Source: Azospirillum brasilense
GTDB lineage: Bacteria; Pseudomonadota; Alphaproteobacteria; Azospirillales; Azospirillaceae
Length of the DNA stretch: 64,000 bases
Direction of reading: 5' to 3'
NCBI RefSeq assembly: GCF_003349955.1
Contig: NZ_QLKQ01000005.1
Coordinates: 87,101 to 151,100, forward strand
How positions within the stretch are numbered: the first letter of the stretch is position 1; every line of letters begins with the position of its first letter. Positions 7,151 through 19,200 of the stretch are shown one piece after another. The notes below the pieces were generated by a model. It saw nothing but the letters and a program-made list of their open reading frames with translations, did no database searches and had not been told where the DNA came from. Both the position numbers and the translations under genes were made by a program.

Positions 7151-10100
7151 TGCGCCGCGTCCATCTCTACGGCGCGCTGCGCAAGGAGTTCGGCAAGGGC
7201 TTCACGCTCGACGTGGACTCGGTGGCCGAGGCCGCCCGCGCGCTCGAAGCCAACTTCCCCGGCCGCTTCTTCAAGGCCCTGCGCGACGGCGCGTTCAAGC
7301 TGGTGCGCGGCGACAAGCGCAGCGGCCTGGTGCTGAACGAGCAGGAGTTGACCTTCCGGCTCGGCAGCGGTGACCTGCACATCATCCCGGTGCCGAAGGG
7401 GGCGGCGGCCAGCCAGAAATCCAAGGGCGGCGCCAAGGCGGTGATCGGCGTCGCCATCATGGCGGTGGCGATCATCGCCGCCCCGGTGAGCGGCGGCGGG
7501 TCGATGGCCGCTTGGAGCACCGCACTGAGTCAGACGGCCTTCGCTGGTATCACCTACGGCAGCATCGCCATGTTCGGCCTGTCGCTGGCGCTGTCCGGCG
7601 TCTCGATGATGCTCAGCCCGCAGGCCAAAATGGGCGACCTGGAGAGCGTCGAGAACCGCAAGTCGTTCCTCTTCAACGGGCCGGTCAATTCCATCGAGCA
7701 GGGCGGCCCGGTGCCGCTCATTTACGGCCGCCTGCGCGTGGGCTCGACCGTCGTCTCCGCCGGCATGGCCCCGGAACAGATCATGTCCGGCGGTCCCACC
7801 GGTGGCAACGGGTCGGAGATGACCACGGTGGTGCTGGCCGGGTCGCTGTGGATCGTCACAACGACGTACCCTGACATCAGTCACTTCCATGTCGGCACGG
7901 TCCGGGGCGGCACGCTGCATCTGGCCGACCACACGCCGGTCGAGGCCGACAGCCTGCTCACCGTCGCCCAGGTGGCCGGCGGCCTGCGCTTCATCCCCGA
8001 CAGCGACGAATTCACCCGCGGCGTCTTCACGATCCAGGCGGCGCGCCGGGTCGGCAACGACTACAACTTCGTCGGCGCCCTCGTCGAGACCGAGGCCGGC
8101 GGCGAGGCCGACCCCTGGGGAGGCTCCGGCTTCAATCGCACCGTCGCCGATGGCGGCATCTCGGGTTCGGGCGGCGGCAAGGGCGGCGGCGGTTCCGGCG
8201 GCGCGCGTGAGGACGCCGACAGCCTGCAGTCGCGCTCGACCGCGCGCGTCGTCGACCTGATCGGCGAGGGCGAATTGGAGGAACTGCCCGTTGGCAACTC
8301 CAAGGGCGTCTACTTCGATGGAACGCCGCTCGAAAACGCCGACGGCACGCTGAATTTCAAGGGCGTGAACTGGGAAAGCCGGGTCGGTCTGCCGAGCCAG
8401 GACCACATCGCCGGCTTCGCCGCCGCCGAGAACGAGGTCGCCGTCTCCACCCGCGTGCGCGCCGACACGCCGGTGATCCGCACCATCACCGACACCGACG
8501 CGCTGCGCGTCACGCTGCGCTTCCCGATGATGACCCAGCAGGACGCCGACGACGGCGATCTGCACGGTTCGAAGGTGCAGATCGCCATCGACGTGCGGCC
8601 CTACGGCGGCGGCTGGCGCGAGACCGTCCTCGACACCATCGAGGGCAAGGCCACCGCCGCCTACGAGCGCGCCTACCGCATCGAGCTGCCGGAGGGCGGC
8701 GCGCCGTGGGACGTGCGGGTGCGCCGCCTCACCCCGGACAGCACCAGCGCCACCGTCCAGAACGAGAGCTGGTGGTCGAGCTACACGCAGATCGTCGACG
8801 GCAAATACAGCTACCCGGACAGCGCGCTGATCGCGCTGACGGTCGACAGCGAGCAGTTCGGCTCGTCGATCCCGGCGCGCTCCTACGACGTCAAGGGCCT
8901 GCGCGTCAGCGTGCCCGACATCTACGACCCGGAAAACCACAGCTACGCCAACGGCGGCATCTGGCAGGGCGGCTTCAAGACGGCGTGGACCGACAACCCG
9001 GCCTGGGTGCTCTACGACCTGATCACCAACACGCGCTACGGCCTGGGCCGGGTGATCGACGCCAGCCAGATCGACAAATGGAGCCTCTACCAGATCGCGC
9101 AATACTGCGATCAGCCGGTGCCCAACGGCGCCGGCGGCTGGGAGCCGCGCTTCACCTTCAACGGCATCATCCAGACCCGCGAGGATGCCTACAAGGTCAT
9201 CCAGTCGATCTGTTCGGCGTTCCGCGGCATGGCCTTCTGGGCGGCCGGCCAGGTCTTCGCCAGCGCCGACATGCCGGGCGACGACAGCGTGATCGTCGCG
9301 CCGGCCAACGTCCTCGACGGCGTCTTCTCCTACGCGGGAACGGCGCTGAAGGCGCGGCACACCGTCGCCAAGGTGGCGTGGAACGATCCCGCCGACGCCT
9401 ACCGCGGGGCGATCGAGGTCATCGAGAACACCCGGCTGATCGAGCGCCACGGCCACCGCGAGATCGAGGTGTCGGCGTTCGGCTGCACGAGCCGCAGCCA
9501 GGCCCGCCGTCTCGGCCTGTGGATTCTCGACAGCGAACAGCACGAGACCGAGACCGTCACCTACCGCTGCTCCTTCGACCACCTGGAGGTGACGCCGGGA
9601 CAGATCATCCAGGTCGCCGACCCGGCCTACGCGCTGGTGCGCCTGGGCGGCCGGGTGGCCTCGGCGACGGTGGGCCGGGTGACGCTCGACGCCCCGGTGA
9701 CGCTGGAGGCCGGACACGCCTACACGCTGTCCGTGACGCTCCCCGACGGCCGCGTCCTCGACCGCGCCGTGACCGGTGGGATCGGCGAGCATGGCGCGTT
9801 GACGCTGGTCGACCCGTTGCCGGTGGCTCCCGACGCCGGGGCGATGTGGTCGCTGTCGAGCGCCAGCCTGACCCCGCGCCGCTTCCGTGTCCGCAGCATC
9901 CGCGAGCTGGAACCCAACGTCTTCGAGGTGACGGCGCTCCTGCACGACCCGACCAAGTACGCGCGGGTCGAACAGGGTCTCAACCTGCCGGCACCGGCCT
10001 ACCAGGGCGGCGTCACCCCGCTGCCGGCGCCGGCCAACCTGCGGGCGGTGGAAAGCGTCTACTGGGTCAACGGGCTGCCGCAGGCCCGCGTCTCGGTGAG

Positions 10101-12537
10101 CTGGACGACGAGCAACCTGCCCGAGATCGCCGGCTACCGCGCCGACGTGATGACGCCGGGCGGCCAGTGGCAGGAATGGGCGACGACGCGCGTCGGCGGC
10201 TTCGACATCGAGCCGGCGGCCGAGGGCCGCTACACCATCCGCGTCACCACGCTCGGCCACGACAACCGCCGCGCAGGCGCCGAAATCGGCCTGATCGTGC
10301 GCGGCAAGGGAACGCCGCCCGGCCAGCCGACCGGGTTGGCGGCATCCGGCGGCATCCGCCAGATCGCCCTGCGCTGGTCCAACCCGACCGACACCGACCT
10401 CGCGCACATCGAGGTGTGGGAAAGCGCGACGAACGACCTGACGACCGCGGAGAAGATCGCCGAGGTCAAGGGCAGCAACTTCATCCGCGCCGGACTCCCC
10501 GGTCTCGCGGTGCGCTACTACTGGGTGCGCGCGGCCGATCTCGGCGGCAACATCGGCGACTTCAACTCCAACCTCGGCACCGCCGGCGAGGCCCGGCCAG
10601 CCAACGTGGAGGACATGGCGCAGGCGGTGTGGGACCGCGTCAAGGACGACATCGTCCACAACGTCCCGGACATCGACTTCTCCTTCCTCGACACCCATGT
10701 CGAACGCCTGATCCAGCGTCAGGACTTCGCCTTCCTCGACGCCCGCGTCGAGGCGGTGATGGCGCGATCGGGGTTCGACAACGCGCTGGCCGAGACGCTG
10801 GCCGAGTCGGTGCGCCTCGGCTACGAACGCTTCGAGGCGTTGCAGCAGACGCGCGGCGACAGCCGCCGCCGCTTCGCCGCCGTCGACCAGCGCATCACCC
10901 AGGAGGTTTCCGACCGGCAGGCGCTCGCCGAGACGGTCACCGAGATGGGCGCCGCCTGGGAGCACAACCGGGCCATCATCACCGACCGCCTCACCGCCCA
11001 GGCCGACGACCTCGGCGCGCTCGCCGAGGAGGTGACCCTGCTCGCCGCCAAGACCGGCGAGGACATCGCGGCGGCGGCCCTGACCGAATCCCGCGCCCGC
11101 ACCGACGGCGACACCGCACTGGCCGAAAAAATCAGCAGCCTGACCACAACGGTCGGCGACAACCGGGCGCTCGCCGAGGAGCGTTGGCGCACCCTTGCCG
11201 ACGCCGATTCCGCCGAGGCGGCCAGCCGCACCCTCCTGGAGGGCAAGGTGGACGGCAACTGGACGAGCTTCGTCGCCGAGCAGACGGCCCGCGCCGACGC
11301 CGAACGGACGCTCGCCGAGGACATCCGGACGCTGCGAAGCGATTTCGACGGCAACGTCGTGGCGATCGGGCGCGATCTGCAAACGCTTGCGCAGGCCGAC
11401 GAGGTGCAGGCCAAGGACATCACGACGCTGTTCGGCCATGTCGGCGACAACGCCGCCGCACTGGCCGAGGAGACGACGCTGCGAGTCAAGGAGGACAGCG
11501 CGCTGTCCCGGCGCGTCACCGAACAAAAGGCGCAGATCGACACCGATCTCGCGTCGCTGAACACCGAGATGCGCACCTGGGTCGACGAGAGCTCCGCCGT
11601 CGCCAACGAGTTGCGCGCGCTGACCTCGGAATTCGACGGCAACAAGGCGGCGGTGGCCGGGGAGATCAAGGCGGTTAGCGACAGCCTCTCGGCGACGGCC
11701 AGCGACGTCCGGGCGCTCGCCGCGCGGGTCGGCGACGCCGAGGCGGGCATCGCCAGCGAGAGCCGGGCGCGGGCCGATCTCGACCAGGCGTTGACCGAGA
11801 CGATCACCCAGCAGCGCTCGCAGATCGACAGCAACATCGCCGGCCTGGAAACCTCGCTCAAGACCTGGGTCACCGCCGAGTCCACGGTGGCCCGCAACGT
11901 CGCGACGCTGCAAACCACGGTCAACGACAACACCACCAAGATCAGCACACAGCAGAGCAGCATCAACGGCCTGCAGGGACGCTACTCGATCACCGTGGAT
12001 TCCAACGGCTACGTCTCGGGCATGGACCTGCTGTCGAACACCAACAACGGCGTGACGCGGTCCAGTTTGATCTTCCGTGTCGACGACTTCATGGTCACCA
12101 AAGCCGGCTACCCCGGCGTCACACCGTTTGTCATCACCCCCGTCGGCGGTGTCCAGAAGGTTGGCATCAACAGCGCGATCATCGGTGACGCGGTGATCGG
12201 GCGGGCGCACATCGGCGACCTGGTGGTCAACGGTCAGAAGATCGAGGACTTCGCTACCGGCAACATGAACGCCGCACGCGGAGCCAACGGCACCATCAAC
12301 GTGACGATGACCACCACGGGCAAGCGGGTCATGGTGTTCAAATGCACCTATCGGCGCATCGTCACTGGCTATGGAGGCGGCGAGCAAGGGCTTGAGCAGT
12401 ACAGCTACATCCCGAACGTTGGCATCGAGTTGGAACAGCCGGGACCGGGTACGCACACGTGGTCGGTAACCCAGCCGCCGAGTGAGATCGCCTGGGGCTT
12501 GTATGCCGTCGTCGCTGTAATCGAGTTGCGCAAGTAG
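7147..12537 (+). CDS. fused tail assembly protein I - tip attachment protein J
   Basis: A single frame of 1796 residues covers what lambda encodes as genes I and J. Residues 1-208 match gpI: a ubiquitin-like N-terminus (RRVHLYGALRKEFGKGF), a Gly/Ala hydrophobic segment (VIGVAIMAVAIIAAPVSGGG) and the end motif GPVNSIEQGGPVPLIYGRL. The rest is gpJ-like: a Gly-rich linker near residue 345, hub domains (WTDNPAWVLYDLITNTRYGL), two fibronectin-III-like domains (about 960-1150), a long Ala/Glu coiled coil with repeated heptads (about 1235-1605) and a DUF1983-like end containing AIIGDAVIGRAHIGDLVVNG. The ATG at 7147 overlaps the K-like stop. The tip hub determines host binding. Confidence 0.88.
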   Translation: MMRRVHLYGALRKEFGKGFTLDVDSVAEAARALEANFPGRFFKALRDGAFKLVRGDKRSGLVLNEQELTFRLGSGDLHIIPVPKGAAASQKSKGGAKAVIGVAIMAVAIIAAPVSGGGSMAAWSTALSQTAFAGITYGSIAMFGLSLALSGVSMMLSPQAKMGDLESVENRKSFLFNGPVNSIEQGGPVPLIYGRLRVGSTVVSAGMAPEQIMSGGPTGGNGSEMTTVVLAGSLWIVTTTYPDISHFHVGTVRGGTLHLADHTPVEADSLLTVAQVAGGLRFIPDSDEFTRGVFTIQAARRVGNDYNFVGALVETEAGGEADPWGGSGFNRTVADGGISGSGGGKGGGGSGGAREDADSLQSRSTARVVDLIGEGELEELPVGNSKGVYFDGTPLENADGTLNFKGVNWESRVGLPSQDHIAGFAAAENEVAVSTRVRADTPVIRTITDTDALRVTLRFPMMTQQDADDGDLHGSKVQIAIDVRPYGGGWRETVLDTIEGKATAAYERAYRIELPEGGAPWDVRVRRLTPDSTSATVQNESWWSSYTQIVDGKYSYPDSALIALTVDSEQFGSSIPARSYDVKGLRVSVPDIYDPENHSYANGGIWQGGFKTAWTDNPAWVLYDLITNTRYGLGRVIDASQIDKWSLYQIAQYCDQPVPNGAGGWEPRFTFNGIIQTREDAYKVIQSICSAFRGMAFWAAGQVFASADMPGDDSVIVAPANVLDGVFSYAGTALKARHTVAKVAWNDPADAYRGAIEVIENTRLIERHGHREIEVSAFGCTSRSQARRLGLWILDSEQHETETVTYRCSFDHLEVTPGQIIQVADPAYALVRLGGRVASATVGRVTLDAPVTLEAGHAYTLSVTLPDGRVLDRAVTGGIGEHGALTLVDPLPVAPDAGAMWSLSSASLTPRRFRVRSIRELEPNVFEVTALLHDPTKYARVEQGLNLPAPAYQGGVTPLPAPANLRAVESVYWVNGLPQARVSVSWTTSNLPEIAGYRADVMTPGGQWQEWATTRVGGFDIEPAAEGRYTIRVTTLGHDNRRAGAEIGLIVRGKGTPPGQPTGLAASGGIRQIALRWSNPTDTDLAHIEVWESATNDLTTAEKIAEVKGSNFIRAGLPGLAVRYYWVRAADLGGNIGDFNSNLGTAGEARPANVEDMAQAVWDRVKDDIVHNVPDIDFSFLDTHVERLIQRQDFAFLDARVEAVMARSGFDNALAETLAESVRLGYERFEALQQTRGDSRRRFAAVDQRITQEVSDRQALAETVTEMGAAWEHNRAIITDRLTAQADDLGALAEEVTLLAAKTGEDIAAAALTESRARTDGDTALAEKISSLTTTVGDNRALAEERWRTLADADSAEAASRTLLEGKVDGNWTSFVAEQTARADAERTLAEDIRTLRSDFDGNVVAIGRDLQTLAQADEVQAKDITTLFGHVGDNAAALAEETTLRVKEDSALSRRVTEQKAQIDTDLASLNTEMRTWVDESSAVANELRALTSEFDGNKAAVAGEIKAVSDSLSATASDVRALAARVGDAEAGIASESRARADLDQALTETITQQRSQIDSNIAGLETSLKTWVTAESTVARNVATLQTTVNDNTTKISTQQSSINGLQGRYSITVDSNGYVSGMDLLSNTNNGVTRSSLIFRVDDFMVTKAGYPGVTPFVITPVGGVQKVGINSAIIGDAVIGRAHIGDLVVNGQKIEDFATGNMNAARGANGTINVTMTTTGKRVMVFKCTYRRIVTGYGGGEQGLEQYSYIPNVGIELEQPGPGTHTWSVTQPPSEIAWGLYAVVAVIELRK

Positions 12538-12552
12538 GAGGCGAAATCGGAC

Positions 12553-13017
12553 ATGAACAGCGCCGGCAATCCTGAAAATATGCTCTCCATGTTTGCCAAT
12601 CCGGAAAATGGAGACTTCCTGTTTTACGATGCGGACGGTCGGATCACCCAGATCGGCTGTGCGGCCCCTTTCGATCTCGCGAAACAAACGCCGCCGGTGG
12701 GTTGCAAACGGCTTCACACCACCGCCGCCCTGTGGCGCGACTATGTGGACCTGAGCGGCGATGCCCCGGTGGTGCGCGAACGCCCAGCCCTGCTTGGGTT
12801 CGACAAGACACGCATCCTCGCCGACGACACCGACACGGCAACGCTGCGCGGCCTGCCATCGCCCTGCACGGTGCTGGTCAACGGCGTCGCCCACACCATC
12901 GACGGCGGCGAGTTGGCGTTGTCCTGCCACCTGCCGATCCGCCTCACCGTCGTCATCGACGCGTTCCCCTATCTGCCCTTCCAGGAGGTCGTCACATGCG
13001 TCTCTCCATCCGCCTGA
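12553..13017 (+). CDS. hypothetical tail-module protein
   Basis: 154 residues with no recognised family. An AGGAGG (12537-12542) lies well upstream of the ATG. The N-terminus NPENMLSMFANPENGDFLFY appears to contain a short internal echo (NPEN twice). The C-terminal half is beta-rich (PCTVLVNGVAHTIDGGELAL). It lies between the tip protein and the fibre gene and overlaps the next small gene by 22 bases, so it is part of the tail operon and could be a tip or fibre accessory. Confidence 0.6.
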   Translation: MNSAGNPENMLSMFANPENGDFLFYDADGRITQIGCAAPFDLAKQTPPVGCKRLHTTAALWRDYVDLSGDAPVVRERPALLGFDKTRILADDTDTATLRGLPSPCTVLVNGVAHTIDGGELALSCHLPIRLTVVIDAFPYLPFQEVVTCVSPSA

Positions 13018-13184
13018 GCGCCGAGCAGATCGCCGAGGAGCGCCGACGGCGCTACCTCGCCGCCTGGCCGATGCACGCCCAGCTCGAAGCCCAGCACGAT
13101 GCGGCCAACGGACGTCCCGAAAAGCTGGAGCGCATGACCACCGACTTCGCACGCATCAAGGCCGACCTGCCCTTCCCGGATTGA
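12996..13184 (+). CDS. small tail-module protein (62 aa)
   Basis: Starts at ATG 12996, seven bases after a GGAGG, and overlaps the preceding gene out of frame. The pattern YLAAWP...QLEAQHD...GRPEKLERM...IKADLPFP resembles short phage tail-end proteins of the 'YPSIGDQLDALW ... KA.YP.P' type found next to fibre genes; this is by-eye similarity only. It is the last gene before the palindrome at 13208 and the fibre gene. Function unknown. Confidence 0.55.
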   Translation: MRLSIRLSAEQIAEERRRRYLAAWPMHAQLEAQHDAANGRPEKLERMTTDFARIKADLPFPD

Positions 13185-13207
13185 AATCCGCTGGCTTCGA
13201 TGCTACA

Positions 13208-13219
13208 GTAAGCGCTTAC
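13208..13219. promoter_or_regulatory. tail-module palindrome, site c (perfect)
   Basis: GTAAGCGCTTAC is a perfect 12-base palindrome, rare by composition in such a GC-rich region. It sits 51 bases before the fibre start and directly abuts a -10-like TATACT (13221-13226). No -35 box is visible, so the arrangement fits an activator-dependent promoter for the fibre gene. Confidence 0.6.
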
Positions 13220-13270
13220 ATATACTGAGGCCGCACCCTATGCCGGCCCAACGGCGACGGAAAGACAGCA

Positions 13271-16200
13271 ATGCCACAGACTTGGTATCGTGACGGCTCC
13301 GTCACTCTGATCAACGGCTCCACGGCGGTGACCGGATTCGGTACGCTGTGGGCCTCGCAGGTGTTTCCGGGCGACGTCTTCTCGCCCGACGGCGACCGCT
13401 TCTACGAGGTGGCGGACGTCGCCTCGAACACCGCGCTGACCCTGCGCACGCCCTACACCGGCACGAGCCGGCCGCCAGTGGCCCAGGTCAACACGATCAC
13501 GCCGCACGTCGTCAGCACGACCACGGCGCAGACCGACGAGATCTCCATCAACGACTTCGTCTACCAGTTCACCAGCGACGCCTCGCCGACCGTGGCGGAG
13601 ATCTGCGCCGGCCTGGCCGCGCGCATCAACGCCTCGCCGACCTGCCCGATGACCGCCGTGGCGACGGACGGCACCGTCGTCCTGACCGCCAAGACGCCCG
13701 GCCAACCGCTCACCGTCATCGTCTCGGCCAATCTGACCAGCGGCCTGACCACCCCGGCCAGCGCCGGCTCCGGCTACATGGTGATCCGCAACTTCGCGGG
13801 CACCATGGCCGCCGATGTCGCCAACCGCATGGCCGATCTGGTCCGCAAATGGCAGCTGCGCGAGGACGAGTTCGTCGCCTGGATGGCCGGCGACCCGCGC
13901 GGCGGACCGAACGGCGACGGCAAGTATCCGCTGACCGACACGCAGGGCAACGTGCGCCTCGTCGAGACGCCGTCGGCGCTGCTGGAGATGATCGACGGCG
14001 GCCTGATGGACAATGTCCAGCTGGTGATCGACGCGATCGAGGACGACGTCGTGGCGGCCCAGTTGGCGGCGACCGAAGCGTCCGAAGCGGCGGTGGCCAC
14101 GGCGGCGGCGCGCAACGCCGCGCAGGCCAGCCAGGCGGCGGCCCTGGTCAGCGAAACCAACGCGAAAGCCAGCGAGACCGCGGCCAAGGCAAGCGAAGCG
14201 GCGGGAGCGGCGAGCGCCGGAATCGCATCGCAGTCGGCTCTCGCGACGGCCCGGGCCGAGACGTCGGCCCTGGCCGCGAAGACCGCGGCCGAAACGGCGA
14301 ACGCCGGTGCCCAAGCGGCGAAGACGGCGGCGGAGGGCGCGTCCGCCGCCGCCAAGGCCAGCGAAACCATGGCGAAGGCCAGCGAAGCGGCCGCCAAGAC
14401 CAGCGAGACCGGAGCCGCGGCGAGCGCCCAGACGGCGACGACCCGCGCCACGGCCAGCGCCACCTCGGCCTCCCAGGCCGCGAGCAGCGCGACCAGTGCC
14501 GCCGGTTCGGCGTCCGCCGCCGCGACCAGCGCCCAGACGGCGACGACCAAGGCGAGCGAGGCGGCGGCCAGCGCGGCGGCGGCCAAGACCAGCGAGACCA
14601 ACGCCAAGACCAGCGAGACCAACGCCGCCGGCTCCGCTTCGGCGGCGGCTGGATCGGCCTCCAACGCCGCGACCAGCGCTCAGGCGGCGGCCGGGGCGAT
14701 GACGGCGGCCGAGACGGCGAAGACCGGCGCCCAGGCGAGCGCGGCCACGGCCACGAACGCCGCCACCGCCGCGTCCGGTTCCGCCACCGCCGCGCAGTCC
14801 AGCGCGGGCGCCGCCAAGGCGTCGGAAACCGCGGCGGCCACCGCGGCCGCCCAGGGACAGGGCAGCGCTTCGGCATCGGCGGCATCGGCAACCCAGGCGG
14901 CGGCCTCGGCGACCAGCGCCGCGACCAAGGCCGGCGAATCCACGACCAGCGCCAACGCCGCCGCGGCCAGCGCCACCGCGGCCCAGAGCAGCGCCAACAC
15001 CGCCGCCACCCACCTGTCGGGCGTGCAGGCCAACGCCACCGCCGCGGCGAACGCCCGCACGGCGGCCGAGGGGGCGCGCGACCAGGCCGCGGCGAGCGCG
15101 GCGACCGCGGTCTCCAGCGCCCAGGCCGCCGACGCCAGCGCGCAATCCGCCTCGGCCGGCGCCACCAACGCCAACACCGCCGCCGCGGTGGCCGGCACCT
15201 CGGCGACCGACGCCGTCAACGCCAAGATCGACGCGGTGTCCGCGCGCGACATCGCGCAGCAGATGCGCGACCAGGCATCGGCGCAGCGCGAACTGGCCGC
15301 GTCCTGGGCGTCGAACGGCTTCAACGTGCCGGTGCAGTCCGGCGCCTACTCGGCGCTGCACTGGGCGTCGCTGGCCAAGCAGTATGCGGACACCGCCGGG
15401 ACCATCGTCGGCGGCTTCAGCTTCTCCGCCATCGGCGACGGCAACCAGCAGAAATTCACCGCCTCGATGCCCGGCGACACGATGCATTTCGTGCAGGGCT
15501 CGAACATCAACATCAATTACGACGCGGCGCTCAAGCGCCTGACCTTCTCGGCCACCTCCAAACCGGTGGACACCGAGCATGCGGGCCTCGCCGTGCGCGA
15601 CGACAACACGGCGGGCAAGACCTTCCTGTCGCTCGTCCCGGCCAGCATCGCCCACCAGTCGCTCGGTGGGGCCGGAGCCAACACGCACGCGCAGATCGAC
15701 GCCCACATCGCCGCCACCGGCAATCCGCATGGCACCAACTCGAACGACATCGAATACATCGACCCGGCGTACGGAACGGTTGGGCCGCTGTCCGACGTCA
15801 TCGCCGACCTTTACGCCACGAAGATTGACAAGGGAAACCCGGTCGTCCAAGGGACGATGACGCTGAGCGTTGATCCCAGCAGCGACATGAATGCCGCCAC
15901 GAAGCGGTATGTCGACCACCTGCCGTCCAAACGCAACGTCCGCTACGCCACGACCGGCGACCTTGGGCCGGTGACCGCGACCACGACGACGCTCACCGGA
16001 CCTTCCGCCAGCTACACCGCCACCGGAACGACGGCCAACGGTTCCGCGTCGGTGACGAACGTCGCCAACGCCAGCTCCAAGGTCAAGGTCGGGGCGACCG
16101 TCACCGGAACCGGCATCCCCGCATCCACGACGGTCACGGCGGTGAATGGCACGACGGTGACGCTGTCGGCCAACGCCGCGGCCGGCGGCACTCCGTCGCT

Positions 16201-19200
16201 GACATTCACCCAGAGCATCGGAGCGCTGGCGATCGATGGTGGGATCACCGCCCTGAACGACCGCGTTCTCGTCAAGGATCAGTCGATCGGAAGTCAGCGC
16301 GGCATCTATTATCTGTCCACAATTGGAACGTCGTCGGTGCCGTGGGTGCTGACGCGCTCCACCGATGCCGATTCCTGGACCAAACTGCTCGGCGCGCAGG
16401 TGCTCGTCGAGGCCGGGGCCACCCTGGCGGACACAGCGTGGATGATGCTGTCCGACAGCGGAGGCACGCTCGGCACCACGACGCAGGTTTGGCAGGCGTA
16501 CGCCTCGCCGAACGCGTACTCGCTCATCAACATGACGGCCAACGGGATTGTCGCGCGAGCGGCCAATGGCGGCTTCACCGTCCGCGCCATCACGGGGACG
16601 CCGAACGAAATCAGCGTGGCCGAAGGCGGCGGCGTCGCGGGCAACCCGACGATCAGCCTGCCCTCCGCGCTCGCGCTTGGCGGCAAGGCGGTGACGGTCG
16701 GCGACGCCAACTTCACCATCCAGGACACCGGCGACACCACCAAGCTGGTCAAGTTCGAACTCGGCGGCCTGACCACCGGAACGACGCGCACGCTGACGGT
16801 TCCCAACGCCTCGGGCACCCTGACGCTGGACGGCCACGGCCACACATGGAGTGACATCACCAGCGGCAAGCCGACGACGGCGGCGGGCTGGCTGACCGAC
16901 GTGCTTCTGACCGGCAACACCGCGCACCAGACCGGCACCTTCGACGCGATCCGCCTGTGGGACACCGACAGCACCCACGCGCTGCGGATCGGCAATGGCA
17001 CGGATCTCACGGCCGACCGCACGCTGACCATCGCCACGGGCGACGCCAACCGAACCCTGACCATCCCCGGCAACGCCACGGTCAGCGGCACCAACACCGG
17101 CGACCAGACGATCACCCTGTCCGGACCGATCACCGGCAGCGGCACCGGGATCATCGTCACCTCGATCCAACCCAACGTGGTCGGCGACAGCCACCTCCGC
17201 CAGGGCGCCGCGACCTCGGTGGTCGGGCGGGCCGCCAACAGCGCGGGCAACGTCGCCGACATCGCGGCGACCACCGACAACACCTTCCTGGCGCGGCGCG
17301 GCGGCACGCTCACATTCACCAGCCCGACCTGGAGCGACATCGCCAGCGCCAGCAAGCCCACCAGCCTGTCGGGGTACGGCATCACCGACGCTCAGCCGCT
17401 CAACAGCATGCTCACCACCTTGGCGGGCCTCGACGGCAACGCCGGCGTGCTGGTGCAGACGGCGGCGAACGCGGTGTCCAAGCGCGGCATCGGCACGGCC
17501 AACGCCAGCGACATCCTCGACCGCACGGCGGGCGACAGCCGCTACGCGCAGCTGACCGGCAACGTAACCTTCGGCGGAAACCTCTACGTCGGCAACGGAC
17601 ACCCCTCGGTGAACTTCCGGGAGACCGACGCCGCCACCGACACCAAGGCATGGACCCTGGACGTCGAGAACGGGCGCTTCCTTGGCGTGCTGGCAAACGA
17701 CAGCAACACGGCCTGGACGACCTGGCTGAACGTGCAGCGGTCGGGGATGACGGTGTCCAACATCGCCCTGGCCGGCAGCGCCCTGACCTTCAACGGCAAC
17801 AACATCCTGACCACGGCGACCGGCGCCCCGCTGTCCGGGGCGGCGTTCACCGGCAACGTCTCCCTGCGCACCGCCGGGGGCGGCAACCTCAAGGTGCTCG
17901 GCACCGGCAACGCGGGGGTGGAGCTCGGGCGCGACGACGGCGTCGCCAGCACGCCGTTCCTGTACTTCCATTCCGGGGCGACCTACACGACCTACGACGT
18001 CTCGCTGATGGCGTCGGGCGGCAACGGAACCAACGGGCAGGGCACGCTCAACATCCAATCGGCCCTGCTCCAACACAACGGTAGCAACGTCCTGACCGCC
18101 GCGCACTGGTCCACCCAGGCGACGCCGAACACGGCGATGCTGCGCGACGGAGCGACGAATGTGGCGGCGGGGGCCTATACGGCGACCGGCACCTACCCCG
18201 CGGTCTTCTTTCACGACACCGACGCCGCCGCCAACAGCAAGCGGTGGCGCCTGGCGGCGAACACCGCGCAGATGGACATCGCCATCGACTCCGACGACTT
18301 CTCGTCGACGGTCGGCGTGATGTCGTTCTACCGCAACACCACCACGCCGACCGGAATCAGCGCGTGGGCTCCAGTCACGGTCAACGCGAATGTGGCGGCC
18401 AACGGGGCGCATCTGCACCTGCAAACCGGCGGCGGCTCGCTGGGCCGCAAGTCGGTGACCCGCCACTACGGCACGTTCGCCGGAGGCACCGCCGACACCG
18501 GGCAGCGGGTGGTCGGGCGCACCGAGGCCGGTTTCAGCACCGCCAACTGGGGGACCGAGTATTACGCGATCTGCCTGAACTCGACGGCCAACGACGCGGC
18601 CTCCGACGCCAACATGACCGCCTACCTGACGCTGACCAAGGACACGGCGCAGTTCAAGGCGAAGACCGAGACCTACCTCGCCCAGCTGGGCACGACGGTC
18701 GGCAACGCCGTCGTCCACAATCAGGCGGTGTCCGGTTCGGGCGCCTCCAACACCGACTATCTGCGCACGCACATCCAGCGCTTCGCCGGCACCAACACCG
18801 CCTGGACTTCGGCGGGGTGGCGCATCCAGCGTCAAGTCGACCTGACCCCGCAGGGTTACATTCAATTCGGCGGCGAGGGCAACGACCACGGTGTCTACAT
18901 CGGCTCCGGCGCAGGAGCGGCGCACCGCCTGGCCATCCCGTCGTCGGGCAATGTGACCATCGACGGCAGCTCGGTCTACACCACGGCGAACCTGAACGGA
19001 ACGTGGCTGGGGCAGGATTTGCGCACCACCGCCGCGCCGACGTTCAACGGCGTCGCGTCCACGGGCTCCCTTCTCGCCCTGACCGCCGACGGCATCCGCC
19101 ACAAGCAAGGCAGCAGCTCCGCCGGGTACGGCATCATCCACCGCAACGACGGGGGCAACTACTACATCCTGCTGACCAACAGCAACGACGCCAACGGGAG

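Noticed and set aside
7129..13152. Open frame of 2007 codons on the minus strand, opposite the I-J gene
   Set aside because: Antisense shadow of a strongly biased coding strand; no ribosome-binding site, no recognisable domain.
14041..15290. Short repeated units that look like a CRISPR or satellite array
   Set aside because: The units are Ala/Ser/Thr codons of the fibre coiled coil, irregular in length and in frame; no repeat-spacer structure.
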